The notes under the pieces are model-generated. The model worked only from the letters and a program-made list of their open reading frames with translations, was not told the origin of the DNA and did not search any database. Shown piece after piece: positions 6,547 to 13,203 of a stretch of DNA of 13,203 nucleotides. Position 1 is the stretch's first letter. Each line of letters starts with the position of its first letter. Position numbers and translations under genes: made by a program. Origin of the DNA: GCA-2715645 sp042095375 (lineage in GTDB: Bacteria > Bacteroidota > Bacteroidia > Cytophagales > MED-G16); NCBI GenBank assembly GCA_042095375.1, contig JBELBJ010000037.1, positions 1-13,203 on the forward strand, read 5' to 3'.

Positions 6547-9500
6547 ATGAGAAATTGGCTTATTATACTATTTCTATTTACAAATTACATTTCTTTTTCT
6601 CAATCCAATATTTTAATAAAAAAGCAAGAAATTGATAATCTATCTTCAGAAAAAGTAAGTTCTATTTTTGTTGATAATAAAACATTTTCTTGGATAAGTA
6701 CCCCTGAAGGATTAAACAGATTTGATGGAAAAAATAATACTGTTTTTAGATCCAATCCTTTTGATAGTACTACTATAATTGATAATAATGTTTTTGAAGT
6801 TTTCCAGATAGATAATAATGGGGTCTATGTAAAATCAAATGAAGGATTAGACTATTTTAATTATTCTGATTTTAATTTTAAAAGAATACAGGATAAGTCA
6901 AGGCCAATTCACCATCTTTTTGAAGATAATAAATTATTTTTTTCAACAGAGACAGAGGGTTTATTTGTATATGATTTAAATAAAAATGATATTGATAATT
7001 TTAAGTTTGACCCCAGGAACCCTCTTTCAATTTCATCATCAAATTTTTCTGAAAATCAAAATCAGATTATAAAACTAATTAGAATAGATAATACATCTTC
7101 CGATTTGTGGATAGGAACATTGTATGGACTTAATAAATTTAATCTGAATACAAAATCTTCTAAAAGATTTTATGAAAACTCTCAAGACAATTCTCTTAAT
7201 TCTAATATTATAAATGATATTTTTGATCTTGCAGATTCAACGATTTCATTTGATAAAAATTTATCAAGTAAGCTTCTTATCGCTACTGATAATGGACTTT
7301 CAATAATCGATAAATTAAGTAATGAAATAACTAATTATGATAATTTAAAAAATGATAAAATATATAATATTTTTAAATTATCAAATGTAATGCTATTACA
7401 TAAACAAGATGGGGTTTTTAAAATTGAAAGTTTAAATGAAAATGAAGTCACGTTAAGTAAAGTTTTTAGTTCAAGAAATGAAATAAAAACAAAAGTAATT
7501 AATGATACAGAATTCATTATTTATATTGAAAATAGCTCCAAATTTAATAGAATAGTATATTTCAATAATCAATTTATAGACATTCCTATTAAATTATCTG
7601 ATGAAATTAATATTAATGATATAGATAATTTTAACAGTTCATATTATGTTTCATCAAATTCTGGATTAACAAAAATTAATGAGAAACTCGATAATATAAA
7701 TAATGTTACATTAAATGAAATTGGAAAAAATACAATTATAGCTTTTGCAGAAAATGATTACTATAAAACAATATTATTATCAGATGGTAATTTACTATTA
7801 TATGAATATGAATCTTTGATAAAAAAAATTAAAATTAAAGATTTATCAAACGATGATATAATTCTTAATACTATTTTTCATCTTGAAGAAGATGAATTTA
7901 TTGCTTTAGGAAATGAAAAATTACAAATTATTAATCTAGATGATTTTTCAATTGATACCTATGAAACTTCTAATGAAGGATTTAACTCTATTTTAGAAGG
8001 TAAAATTGATAATTTAAAAGTTCTTAACAGACAAAATACTGCAGGTAAAGAGTTATGGGTTTCCCTTGATAATGGTATTTCCATTTTCAACTTAAATACA
8101 AAAGAGTTTAATAACTTTAAATTTAACCCTAGAAGTAAAAATAAATTTCCTAAAGGATTTTCAGCAATTATTCTAAGTAATAATAATGAATTATGGATAA
8201 CAAATACCTCTACTGGATTATATAAATATGATGAAAGAAATTTAGATCAAATCAATCATTATATTTTTGATATTAATGATAAAAAAAGTATTACTAGTTC
8301 ATCTTTGACTGATATTTATGAATATGATGATAAACTATATATCTCCACAAACGGTGATGGAATATTTATATATGAAAATGATTCCGCTGGTTTTTCAAAT
8401 TTGACTGTTGATAATGGGTTATTATCTAACCAGGTTTTAAGCTTTTTTGAAACCTATGAATATTTATTTGTTCTGACTGAACTTGGATTAAATTACTTTG
8501 ACTATGATGGTAATCTTAGAAACATAAACGATGAAGACGGATTAATAATTGGCAATTTTTTAAAAAATGGATTAAGCCTTTATAATGATTTTCTATATGT
8601 TTATTCTAACGATCAAATTCAGTCAATTGATGTAAACAATATTTTTGTTGATAATGTAAAACCAATTATAAACATAATACAATCACTTATGATTGATAAT
8701 AATTTTGATAAGAGAAATTACAAAATAAGTGAAAATCAAATAAACCTAACTTACGATATTTCTAACATTGAACTTATTTTATCATCACCTTCTTATTACA
8801 AAGCAAATAATACAAATATTCTTTATAAATTATCTCCAATCAATGAAGATTGGATAAGCTTAGGAAAAGAAAAGAACTTGATTATTCAAAGTTCAAATTG
8901 GTCAAATAGCTTTGTGAATGGTAATAAAATACTTGTTCCATTTGGGGATTATAAATTAGAGATTAAGTCTGCCAATAGTTCAGGAATAGAAAGTTCAAAT
9001 CTTCTTTCATATGATTTAAGTGTAACACCTCCATGGTATATGACTCAAATGGCATTCTTTTCCTATTTGATAATTTTAGTGTCATCAATTTATTTTTATG
9101 TAAAATATAGTCAAGGAAAGACAAAAAGACTTATGGAAGAGAAAAGAAAAGAAGAAGAGCTTCAAGAAGCACATAATCTACAAATGGGATTGCTTGCTAA
9201 GGAAAATCCAAATAGAGATGATTTAGATATAAGTACATATATAAGATGTGCAACCGAGGTCGGAGGAGATTATTATGATTTTATTGAATTTGAAGATGGA
9301 AGTTTGTTAGCTATATGCGGAGATGCTACTGGACATGGAACCGCATCTGGAATGATGGTTTCAATAACTAAGGCAGGACTTCTTGGAATTGATTCAAACG
9401 ATCCTGAGTTTATGCTAAAAACACTAAATAGAATAATTAAAAAAGTAGATATAGGGAGATTAAGAATGAGCTTAAATCTTGTCCACTTTCAAAATGGAAG

Positions 9501-9864
9501 TATTAAACTTAGTTCTGCTGCAATGCCGCCAATATATCATTTCGAAAAAAAGAATAAAAAAGTAGATGAAATTCAATTATCAAATCTTCCTTTGGGAGGA
9601 TTAATGAATGAAAGTTTTTCAGTAATAGATAAAAAGTTTGGAAAAGATGATGTATTAGTAATGATCTCTGATGGGTTACCTGAAGCTCCAAATAAAGAAG
9701 GAGAGCTGCTAGATTATGAGGCTGTAAAAAAATGCATAGAAGAAAATGGCTATAAGTCGGCAAATGAAATTAAAAATGAACTCGTTAAATTATCAGAAAC
9801 TTGGTTGGATGGAACTCATAACCCTGATGATATAACAATTGTTGTTTGTAAGAAAAAGGTTTAA
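6547..9864 (+). CDS. Membrane sensor: Reg_prop beta-propeller + Y_Y_Y domain + PP2C/SpoIIE serine phosphatase
   Basis: 1105-residue transmembrane phosphatase. The start is ATG 6547, not the TTG three bases earlier, giving a clean signal peptide (MRNWLIILFLFTNYISFSQ). The periplasmic part is a two-component-regulator-type propeller with repeated blades such as LWIGTLYGLNKF (about 187), LLIATDNGLSII (about 243), LWVSLDNGISIF (about 503), LWITNTSTGLYKY (about 549) and LYISTNGDGIFIY (about 596), then a Y_Y_Y domain (about 735-830). One helix (about 832-854) crosses the membrane, followed by a charged coiled coil. The cytoplasmic PP2C domain (about 890-1105) has the metal-binding motifs EVGGDYYDF (Asp908), GDATGHG (Asp926), ISDGLPE (Asp1042) and DDITIVV (Asp1094/1095), so it should be active. 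Usually such propellers drive histidine kinases; here the output is a RsbU/SpoIIE-type phosphatase, whose expected target is the phosphorylated STAS protein encoded at 11444-11788. Its stop is one base from the opposing cyclase stop. Confidence 0.95.
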   Translation: MRNWLIILFLFTNYISFSQSNILIKKQEIDNLSSEKVSSIFVDNKTFSWISTPEGLNRFDGKNNTVFRSNPFDSTTIIDNNVFEVFQIDNNGVYVKSNEGLDYFNYSDFNFKRIQDKSRPIHHLFEDNKLFFSTETEGLFVYDLNKNDIDNFKFDPRNPLSISSSNFSENQNQIIKLIRIDNTSSDLWIGTLYGLNKFNLNTKSSKRFYENSQDNSLNSNIINDIFDLADSTISFDKNLSSKLLIATDNGLSIIDKLSNEITNYDNLKNDKIYNIFKLSNVMLLHKQDGVFKIESLNENEVTLSKVFSSRNEIKTKVINDTEFIIYIENSSKFNRIVYFNNQFIDIPIKLSDEININDIDNFNSSYYVSSNSGLTKINEKLDNINNVTLNEIGKNTIIAFAENDYYKTILLSDGNLLLYEYESLIKKIKIKDLSNDDIILNTIFHLEEDEFIALGNEKLQIINLDDFSIDTYETSNEGFNSILEGKIDNLKVLNRQNTAGKELWVSLDNGISIFNLNTKEFNNFKFNPRSKNKFPKGFSAIILSNNNELWITNTSTGLYKYDERNLDQINHYIFDINDKKSITSSSLTDIYEYDDKLYISTNGDGIFIYENDSAGFSNLTVDNGLLSNQVLSFFETYEYLFVLTELGLNYFDYDGNLRNINDEDGLIIGNFLKNGLSLYNDFLYVYSNDQIQSIDVNNIFVDNVKPIINIIQSLMIDNNFDKRNYKISENQINLTYDISNIELILSSPSYYKANNTNILYKLSPINEDWISLGKEKNLIIQSSNWSNSFVNGNKILVPFGDYKLEIKSANSSGIESSNLLSYDLSVTPPWYMTQMAFFSYLIILVSSIYFYVKYSQGKTKRLMEEKRKEEELQEAHNLQMGLLAKENPNRDDLDISTYIRCATEVGGDYYDFIEFEDGSLLAICGDATGHGTASGMMVSITKAGLLGIDSNDPEFMLKTLNRIIKKVDIGRLRMSLNLVHFQNGSIKLSSAAMPPIYHFEKKNKKVDEIQLSNLPLGGLMNESFSVIDKKFGKDDVLVMISDGLPEAPNKEGELLDYEAVKKCIEENGYKSANEIKNELVKLSETWLDGTHNPDDITIVVCKKKV

Positions 9865-9865
9865 A

Positions 9866-11434
9866 TTATTTATGGTGATAAACCCAAACATCGATAGGCT
9901 TTGATTTACCTTTAACTTGTATTGGAGAAATTTCTTTAAATTTATGATCATTAGTAAGTGTATCTTTTACAGATCTAGAAATCAATATTTCACCAGACTT
10001 AGCATGTGAACAAAGCCTAGCTCCAAGATTTATGGTATCACCAATAACTGTATAATTCATTTGTTGCTGTGAACCTATATTACCCGATACCGCCTTACCT
10101 TTATTTATTCCAATACCTATTTGAAAAGGTTCAAAACCATCTTTTATAATTTTAGAGTTAAATTTATCAAGTGACTTAAACATTTCAATAGCAGTGCTAA
10201 CTGCATTTTCTGTATCATTTTCATTTTTTAATGGAACACCATATAATACCATTAATTCATCACCAACAATTTTGTCTAATGTTCCATTAAATTTAAATAC
10301 AACATCAATCATTGATTGGAAATATTTATTTAATAGTTTAACAATCTGAGTAGGGCTTAACTTTTCTGACATACTAGTAAATCCTCTAATATCAGAAAAG
10401 AGAATAGTAATTTCACTTTCTTCTCCTCCAAGATTAAGAGAACTCTCGTTTTCCAAAAGTTTATCTACAATATTTTTTGAAACATATTTTTTAAATGTTG
10501 ATTTTACTTTATTAATCTTCGAAAGATCATCCATTGCTATAACAATACCTGAAAAAGACTTCCCTTCATCAAATACAGGTGAACAAGATAAATTCATACT
10601 AATTTTTTTTGATTTAGATTTCAAATTAAATTCAGATTCAAATATTCTTTTTTGTTCTAATTCTACTTTTTGAATTAAATCGATTAATAAATTATTTTTT
10701 TCAAAAATTATAAAATAATGATTCCCAATTACTTCATCTTCGTCTTTTTTTAGTAATCTAAGTGCTTCCGTATTAATGAACTCAATTTCACCAAATAAAT
10801 TAATTTCTACAATTCCAGTAGTAATTGAAGACATTATATTTTCATTAAGCTTGTTTGATTTTTTTAATGACTCAAGTAGTTTAACGTTTTGAAATGCAAT
10901 ACTTGATTGAATTGAGATTGCCTCCAAAAGCTTAAGGTCATTTTTCTCAAAATTTTTAATACCATCTCGAGATTCTTTATCAAATAAAATGACTGCACCA
11001 ACTAATTTATTATTATATAAAATTGGGCTAATTAATGCTTTTTTAGAATCAAATAACTCGTGATTAAAATCATCTTTACGATCAACTATAAATGATTTTT
11101 TTTCCTTATTTAATTTTTTTAAAAAACCAGATCTAGTATTGAAAATTTGCTTTTTAATTTTTTCTTCTTCTATATTAAAAGATGATACAGTATCGAAAAT
11201 ATTTGAAACATCATTTTTAATTAAAACAACTCCCTTGGAAGAATTTATAATTGAAGAAGATAAGGTTAAGACATTAAAAAAAAGTTGATCAAGATCACCA
11301 AGAGAATTTATTGTATTAGTTAGATCTAAAAGGGTTTCTAACTCTAAATATTTTTCATTTAAGGTTTTATTTTTTTTTAATAGTTGATTTTCTAAATCTT
11401 CTATAGATTTTTTTGAAGAAATGGGTGGAACCAT
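9866..11434 (-). CDS. GAF-PAS class III nucleotidyl cyclase (adenylate cyclase type IIIb)
   Basis: 522-residue soluble cyclase making a cyclic nucleotide, most likely cAMP from ATP. Order: N-terminal coiled coil (about 8-40), GAF domain (about 40-185), PAS domain (about 195-305), a helical linker (FKKYVSKNIVDKLL) and a catalytic domain (about 340-522). Metal-binding Asp348 (ILFSDIRGFT) and Asp392 (DKIVGDELM) are present. The base-recognising residues are Lys388 and Thr462 (YTVIGDTIN), the Lys/Thr pair of class IIIb; transition-state Asn469 and Arg473 are also present, so the enzyme should be active as a homodimer. No membrane helix is seen, so GAF and PAS must sense intracellular cues. It is the third gene of the kinase-STAS-cyclase operon, nine bases after the STAS gene, which suggests control by partner switching. 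Guanylate or pyrimidine specificity is less likely but not excluded. Confidence 0.94.
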   Translation of the reverse strand: MVPPISSKKSIEDLENQLLKKNKTLNEKYLELETLLDLTNTINSLGDLDQLFFNVLTLSSSIINSSKGVVLIKNDVSNIFDTVSSFNIEEEKIKKQIFNTRSGFLKKLNKEKKSFIVDRKDDFNHELFDSKKALISPILYNNKLVGAVILFDKESRDGIKNFEKNDLKLLEAISIQSSIAFQNVKLLESLKKSNKLNENIMSSITTGIVEINLFGEIEFINTEALRLLKKDEDEVIGNHYFIIFEKNNLLIDLIQKVELEQKRIFESEFNLKSKSKKISMNLSCSPVFDEGKSFSGIVIAMDDLSKINKVKSTFKKYVSKNIVDKLLENESSLNLGGEESEITILFSDIRGFTSMSEKLSPTQIVKLLNKYFQSMIDVVFKFNGTLDKIVGDELMVLYGVPLKNENDTENAVSTAIEMFKSLDKFNSKIIKDGFEPFQIGIGINKGKAVSGNIGSQQQMNYTVIGDTINLGARLCSHAKSGEILISRSVKDTLTNDHKFKEISPIQVKGKSKPIDVWVYHHK

Positions 11435-11443
11435 TTAATAAAT

Positions 11444-11788
11444 TTAAGAAAGTTTTTCTAAAGCAGAATCGACGGTATCGTAGACCTCACAATATTTGGT
11501 TATACCCATAATATTAAAGGTTTTTTCAACAATGCCAGCAAGGTTAGTAAATGCCATAACTCCATTTACAACCTGTAATTTTTCAATAATTTCAATAAGA
11601 ATAGAAACTCCAATACTATTTACTACCTTTGAATCATTCATGTCTACTAAAAATTTAGTACTCCCAGATTCCATTTTTTCATTAAATACATCTAAAACAG
11701 CTTCTCCAGCTAGATTATTAAAATAACCAGCAGTACTAATTATTATTATACCATCTTTTTCTTCAACATTTTTTATAGAATCACTCAT
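11444..11788 (-). CDS. STAS-domain anti-sigma-factor antagonist (SpoIIAA/RsbV type)
   Basis: 114-residue single STAS domain, the phospho-switch protein of partner-switching circuits. The unphosphorylated form binds the HATPase kinase; the kinase phosphorylates it and a PP2C phosphatase restores it. The phosphoacceptor region is VVNSIGVSILIEI, in which Ser58 aligns with the phosphorylated Ser of SpoIIAA. The usual DS(S/T)G reads N57-S58-I59-G60 here, so the Asp is replaced by Asn and the second hydroxyl residue by Ile, a departure seen in some divergent STAS proteins. The C-terminal FNIMGITKYCEVYDT matches the family's 'f..mGl...f.iy.t' ending. Its ATG overlaps the end of the upstream kinase gene by 8 nt (ATGAGTGA), suggesting coupled translation and balanced stoichiometry with the kinase. 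Its output target is not a sigma factor in this window; the cyclase downstream is the nearest candidate. Confidence 0.93.
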   Translation of the reverse strand: MSDSIKNVEEKDGIIIISTAGYFNNLAGEAVLDVFNEKMESGSTKFLVDMNDSKVVNSIGVSILIEIIEKLQVVNGVMAFTNLAGIVEKTFNIMGITKYCEVYDTVDSALEKLS

Positions 11789-12200
11789 TATCTCTTTTTT
11801 TTGTCATTGTTACAGTTGTACCCGATTCATCACTATTATATTCAACACTGTCCATTAATTCAGAAACCAGTTGAAGACCCCACCCCCTTTTTCTTTCATC
11901 AGAATTTAATTTGTTTTCAATATTAGGTATTTCCACTTTAGATTTATCAAAACCTACTCCTTTATCAATTACTTTTACAGTTAATTTATCTGGTTCAACA
12001 ATAAAGTGAATAAAAATTTCCTTAGTCTTAGAATGTTCAAATGCATTAATACATGATTCAATTAGAGCCATACTAACCTCAGCAGATTTTTCTTCAGAAA
12101 GGTTCATATGCTTAGAAATAACTTCAGCAGTCTTAGTTGCTGATAATTCTATATCTGGAATTACTGGTAATTTTAATTCAACTACTGGTTCTTTTCCCAT
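11781..12200 (-). CDS. RsbW/SpoIIAB-like serine-protein kinase (HATPase_c_2, anti-sigma-factor type)
   Basis: 139-residue GHKL ATPase of the anti-sigma-factor kinase class. The N-box helix reads EVSMALIESCINAFEHS, with catalytic Glu48 and Mg-binding Asn52; the G1 box is DKGVGF (Asp79) and the G2 box RGWGLQLV (Gly106-Leu109). Length and motif spacing fit RsbW-like proteins. The predicted role is to phosphorylate the STAS protein encoded immediately downstream (8-nt overlap) and to sequester or control a further partner. It heads a three-gene - strand operon: kinase, STAS, cyclase. The start at 12200 (MGKEPVVELKLPV) leads directly into the first family strand. No sigma factor gene is nearby, so the client could be encoded elsewhere or be a non-sigma protein such as the cyclase. 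Confidence 0.92.
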   Translation of the reverse strand: MGKEPVVELKLPVIPDIELSATKTAEVISKHMNLSEEKSAEVSMALIESCINAFEHSKTKEIFIHFIVEPDKLTVKVIDKGVGFDKSKVEIPNIENKLNSDERKRGWGLQLVSELMDSVEYNSDESGTTVTMTKKRDNE

Positions 12201-12329
12201 AATACTTTTTACTAATTTTAAAGACGTAATTTAATCCTTATGATATTAATTTTAAAGAAAATTTTATAAAAAATAATTATGGTGCATTTTTTAACGAATT
12301 ATCACCTATTTTAACAAAAAATAATAAAA
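12201..12329. promoter_or_regulatory. Divergent intergenic region between the kinase operon and the PycTM-like gene
   Basis: 129 bp that must start transcription both ways. It contains a 12-bp exact direct repeat, TAATTTTAAAGA, at 12213-12224 and 12247-12258 (34 bp apart), and TTTTAAC at 12289-12295 and 12309-12315 (20 bp apart, about two helical turns). These could be operator half-sites, but AT-rich DNA produces short repeats by chance. No exact TAnnTTTG promoter element is visible on either strand. Confidence 0.4.
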
Positions 12330-12848
12330 ATGAAAAAAGGTAAAGTAAATCATGATGAAGTCGAAAACTATTGGGAGCTAATAAATTATAATATACATCA
12401 TATTAGTCATTCTGAATTGAAAGCATCACTTATTCTAACTGCTTATGGAATAATTTTTGGCTTAGCTTACGATGTAAGTAGTGAGTTTCCTGAAAAGGAT
12501 AATATGTACATATTTTATTTTTTAATTATATCATTTATTTCTCTTACCATTATATCAATTGGATATTGTTTTAAAACATATATCCCAAGATTGAATAATA
12601 AACTTAAAAAATCGGTATTTTTTTTTCATGATATAAATTTTCATTATAAAACGGCAGAAAAATATTCAAAAAGACTAATAAAAGTTATGGAAGATGAAAA
12701 GGAGTTAAAAGAATTACTCGCAGAACAATCTTATATAAATGGTGTAATTGCATCAAAAAAATATACAAATGTTACTAAAGCAATAAAATTTATGGTGTAC
12801 TCTCTTTGTTCTCTTTTCTCCCTTCTTCTTTTTGAGTTATTTACTTAA
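12330..12848 (+). CDS. PycTM-like (Pycsar effector family, former DUF5706) membrane protein
   Basis: 172-residue protein with three predicted membrane helices (about 33-49, 60-84 and 152-171). I recognise the Pycsar-effector pattern: an amphipathic N-terminal segment, NIHHISHSELKASLILT leading into helix 1, a second helix, then KSVFFFHDI (95-103), and a helical stretch QSYINGVIASKKYTNVTKA (133-151) before the last helix. In characterised Pycsar systems such a protein is activated by a cyclic pyrimidine nucleotide made by a dedicated cyclase during phage infection and damages the inner membrane. Family membership alone does not prove this role, since stand-alone members are widespread in Bacteroidota. 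The gene stands alone, divergent from the kinase-STAS-cyclase operon, and its end overlaps the end of the HD hydrolase gene by 12 bp. There is no ribosome binding site; the ATG follows an A-rich leader. Confidence 0.78.
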   Translation: MKKGKVNHDEVENYWELINYNIHHISHSELKASLILTAYGIIFGLAYDVSSEFPEKDNMYIFYFLIISFISLTIISIGYCFKTYIPRLNNKLKKSVFFFHDINFHYKTAEKYSKRLIKVMEDEKELKELLAEQSYINGVIASKKYTNVTKAIKFMVYSLCSLFSLLLFELFT

Positions 12849-13203
12849 ATCTTCCAATTTTTTTTTGGCATATATTATATTTTTTTCTTTTTGTTCATTT
12901 CCGTTTTCTTTCATAAAATCAGTACAAAACTGATGAGTACTTAGAAATTCTAATTGTTTATTGTAAAATTCTTCATCGTTCTTAACCACATTACATTTAA
13001 CCCATTCTTGTTTTAATTTTTCAGAAATATTTTCAAAATCTTTTGAGCCAAGATACTCTAAGTCTGAATCTCTTATAATTGATTCTAAATTATCTTTTGG
13101 AACAGTCAAGGGTTTTGTTACTAATATTAACTTATTGATTGATTCAATTTGTTTTTTATTATAATTATATTCTAATAATATTTTATTAGAAAGTTTTACT
13201 CCT
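12837..13203 (-). CDS. HD-superfamily metal-dependent phosphohydrolase, C-terminal part, 5' end outside the window
   Basis: At least 121 codons are visible and the frame stays open to the right edge, so this is the C-terminal portion of a longer protein, not a 90-residue ORF from the TTG at 13109. The upstream in-frame part reads ILLEYNYNKKQIESINKLI followed by LVTKPLTVPKDNLESII and RDSDLEYLGSKDF. This matches the second half of the HD-domain family I recall with 'I..ATK......L..II.DADL.YLG..DF'. The Asp in RDSD should be the last metal ligand; the H...HD part lies outside. The later segment EFLSTHQFCTDFMKEN also fits that family, whose members are about 200 residues. Substrate is unknown: HD enzymes hydrolyse nucleotide phosphates or phosphodiesters, so cyclic-nucleotide or nucleotide breakdown is only a suggestion. 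It overlaps the PycTM-like gene tail to tail. Confidence 0.8.
   Translation of the reverse strand, partial: GVKLSNKILLEYNYNKKQIESINKLILVTKPLTVPKDNLESIIRDSDLEYLGSKDFENISEKLKQEWVKCNVVKNDEEFYNKQLEFLSTHQFCTDFMKENGNEQKEKNIIYAKKKLEDLSK

Noticed and set aside
9866..12848. Canonical two-gene Pycsar operon (PycC-PycTM)
   Set aside because: The cyclase is a large GAF-PAS class IIIb enzyme, is separated from the PycTM-like gene by two genes, and is on the other strand; only a looser relation can be proposed.
12837..13109. Stand-alone 90-aa ORF starting at TTG 13109
   Set aside because: The frame stays open from 13109 to the window edge, and the upstream residues match the same HD family, so the TTG is an internal Leu codon of a longer gene.
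1..13203. tRNA, rRNA, CRISPR array, insertion sequence or prophage genes
   Set aside because: No cloverleaf-like GC-rich segments, spaced direct repeats, transposase/integrase genes or terminal inverted repeats were seen.

Overview
The window is a very AT-rich, densely packed bacterial segment. Several features point to an uncultured member of the Bacteroidota or wider FCB group, probably marine, although no rRNA or other decisive marker is present: the low GC, the near absence of Shine-Dalgarno sites, a PorT-like barrel protein, a Reg_prop/Y_Y_Y propeller sensor, a TPR lipoprotein, and one promoter resembling TAnnTTTG. The taxonomic call is inference.

The left part (1-4.7 kb) is mostly metabolic. 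On the + strand are the 3' half of cobalamin-dependent methionine synthase (metH, cut by the window edge), a complete glucosamine-6-phosphate synthase (glmS) and an EmrE-like small multidrug transporter. On the - strand is a two-gene unit: a PorT-like outer-membrane barrel protein, then a GNAT acetyltransferase that overlaps it by 8 nt. The acetyltransferase resembles eukaryotic glucosamine-6-phosphate N-acetyltransferase (GNA1), which is notable so close to glmS.

The right part (4.9-13.2 kb) reads as a signalling island. A TPR lipoprotein and a 1105-residue propeller sensor with a cytoplasmic PP2C/SpoIIE phosphatase form one + strand operon. Facing them on the - strand are an RsbW/SpoIIAB-like kinase, a STAS anti-sigma-factor antagonist and a GAF-PAS class III nucleotidyl cyclase. 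Together these supply every part of a partner-switching circuit (phosphatase, kinase, STAS protein). No sigma factor is encoded here, and the cyclase is the last gene of the kinase-STAS operon, so the cyclase is a plausible output.

Divergent from that operon is a 172-residue three-helix membrane protein that I recognise as a Pycsar-effector (PycTM, formerly DUF5706) type protein. Overlapping it tail to tail is the C-terminal part of an HD-superfamily phosphohydrolase of the kind I recall being fused to PycTM domains in other Bacteroidota. The most interesting hypothesis is therefore a membrane-sensor-driven partner switch linked to cyclic-nucleotide signalling, with a PycTM-like effector and an HD hydrolase alongside. 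The cyclase carries the Lys/Thr substrate pair of class IIIb adenylate cyclases, so this is not a textbook cCMP/cUMP Pycsar operon.
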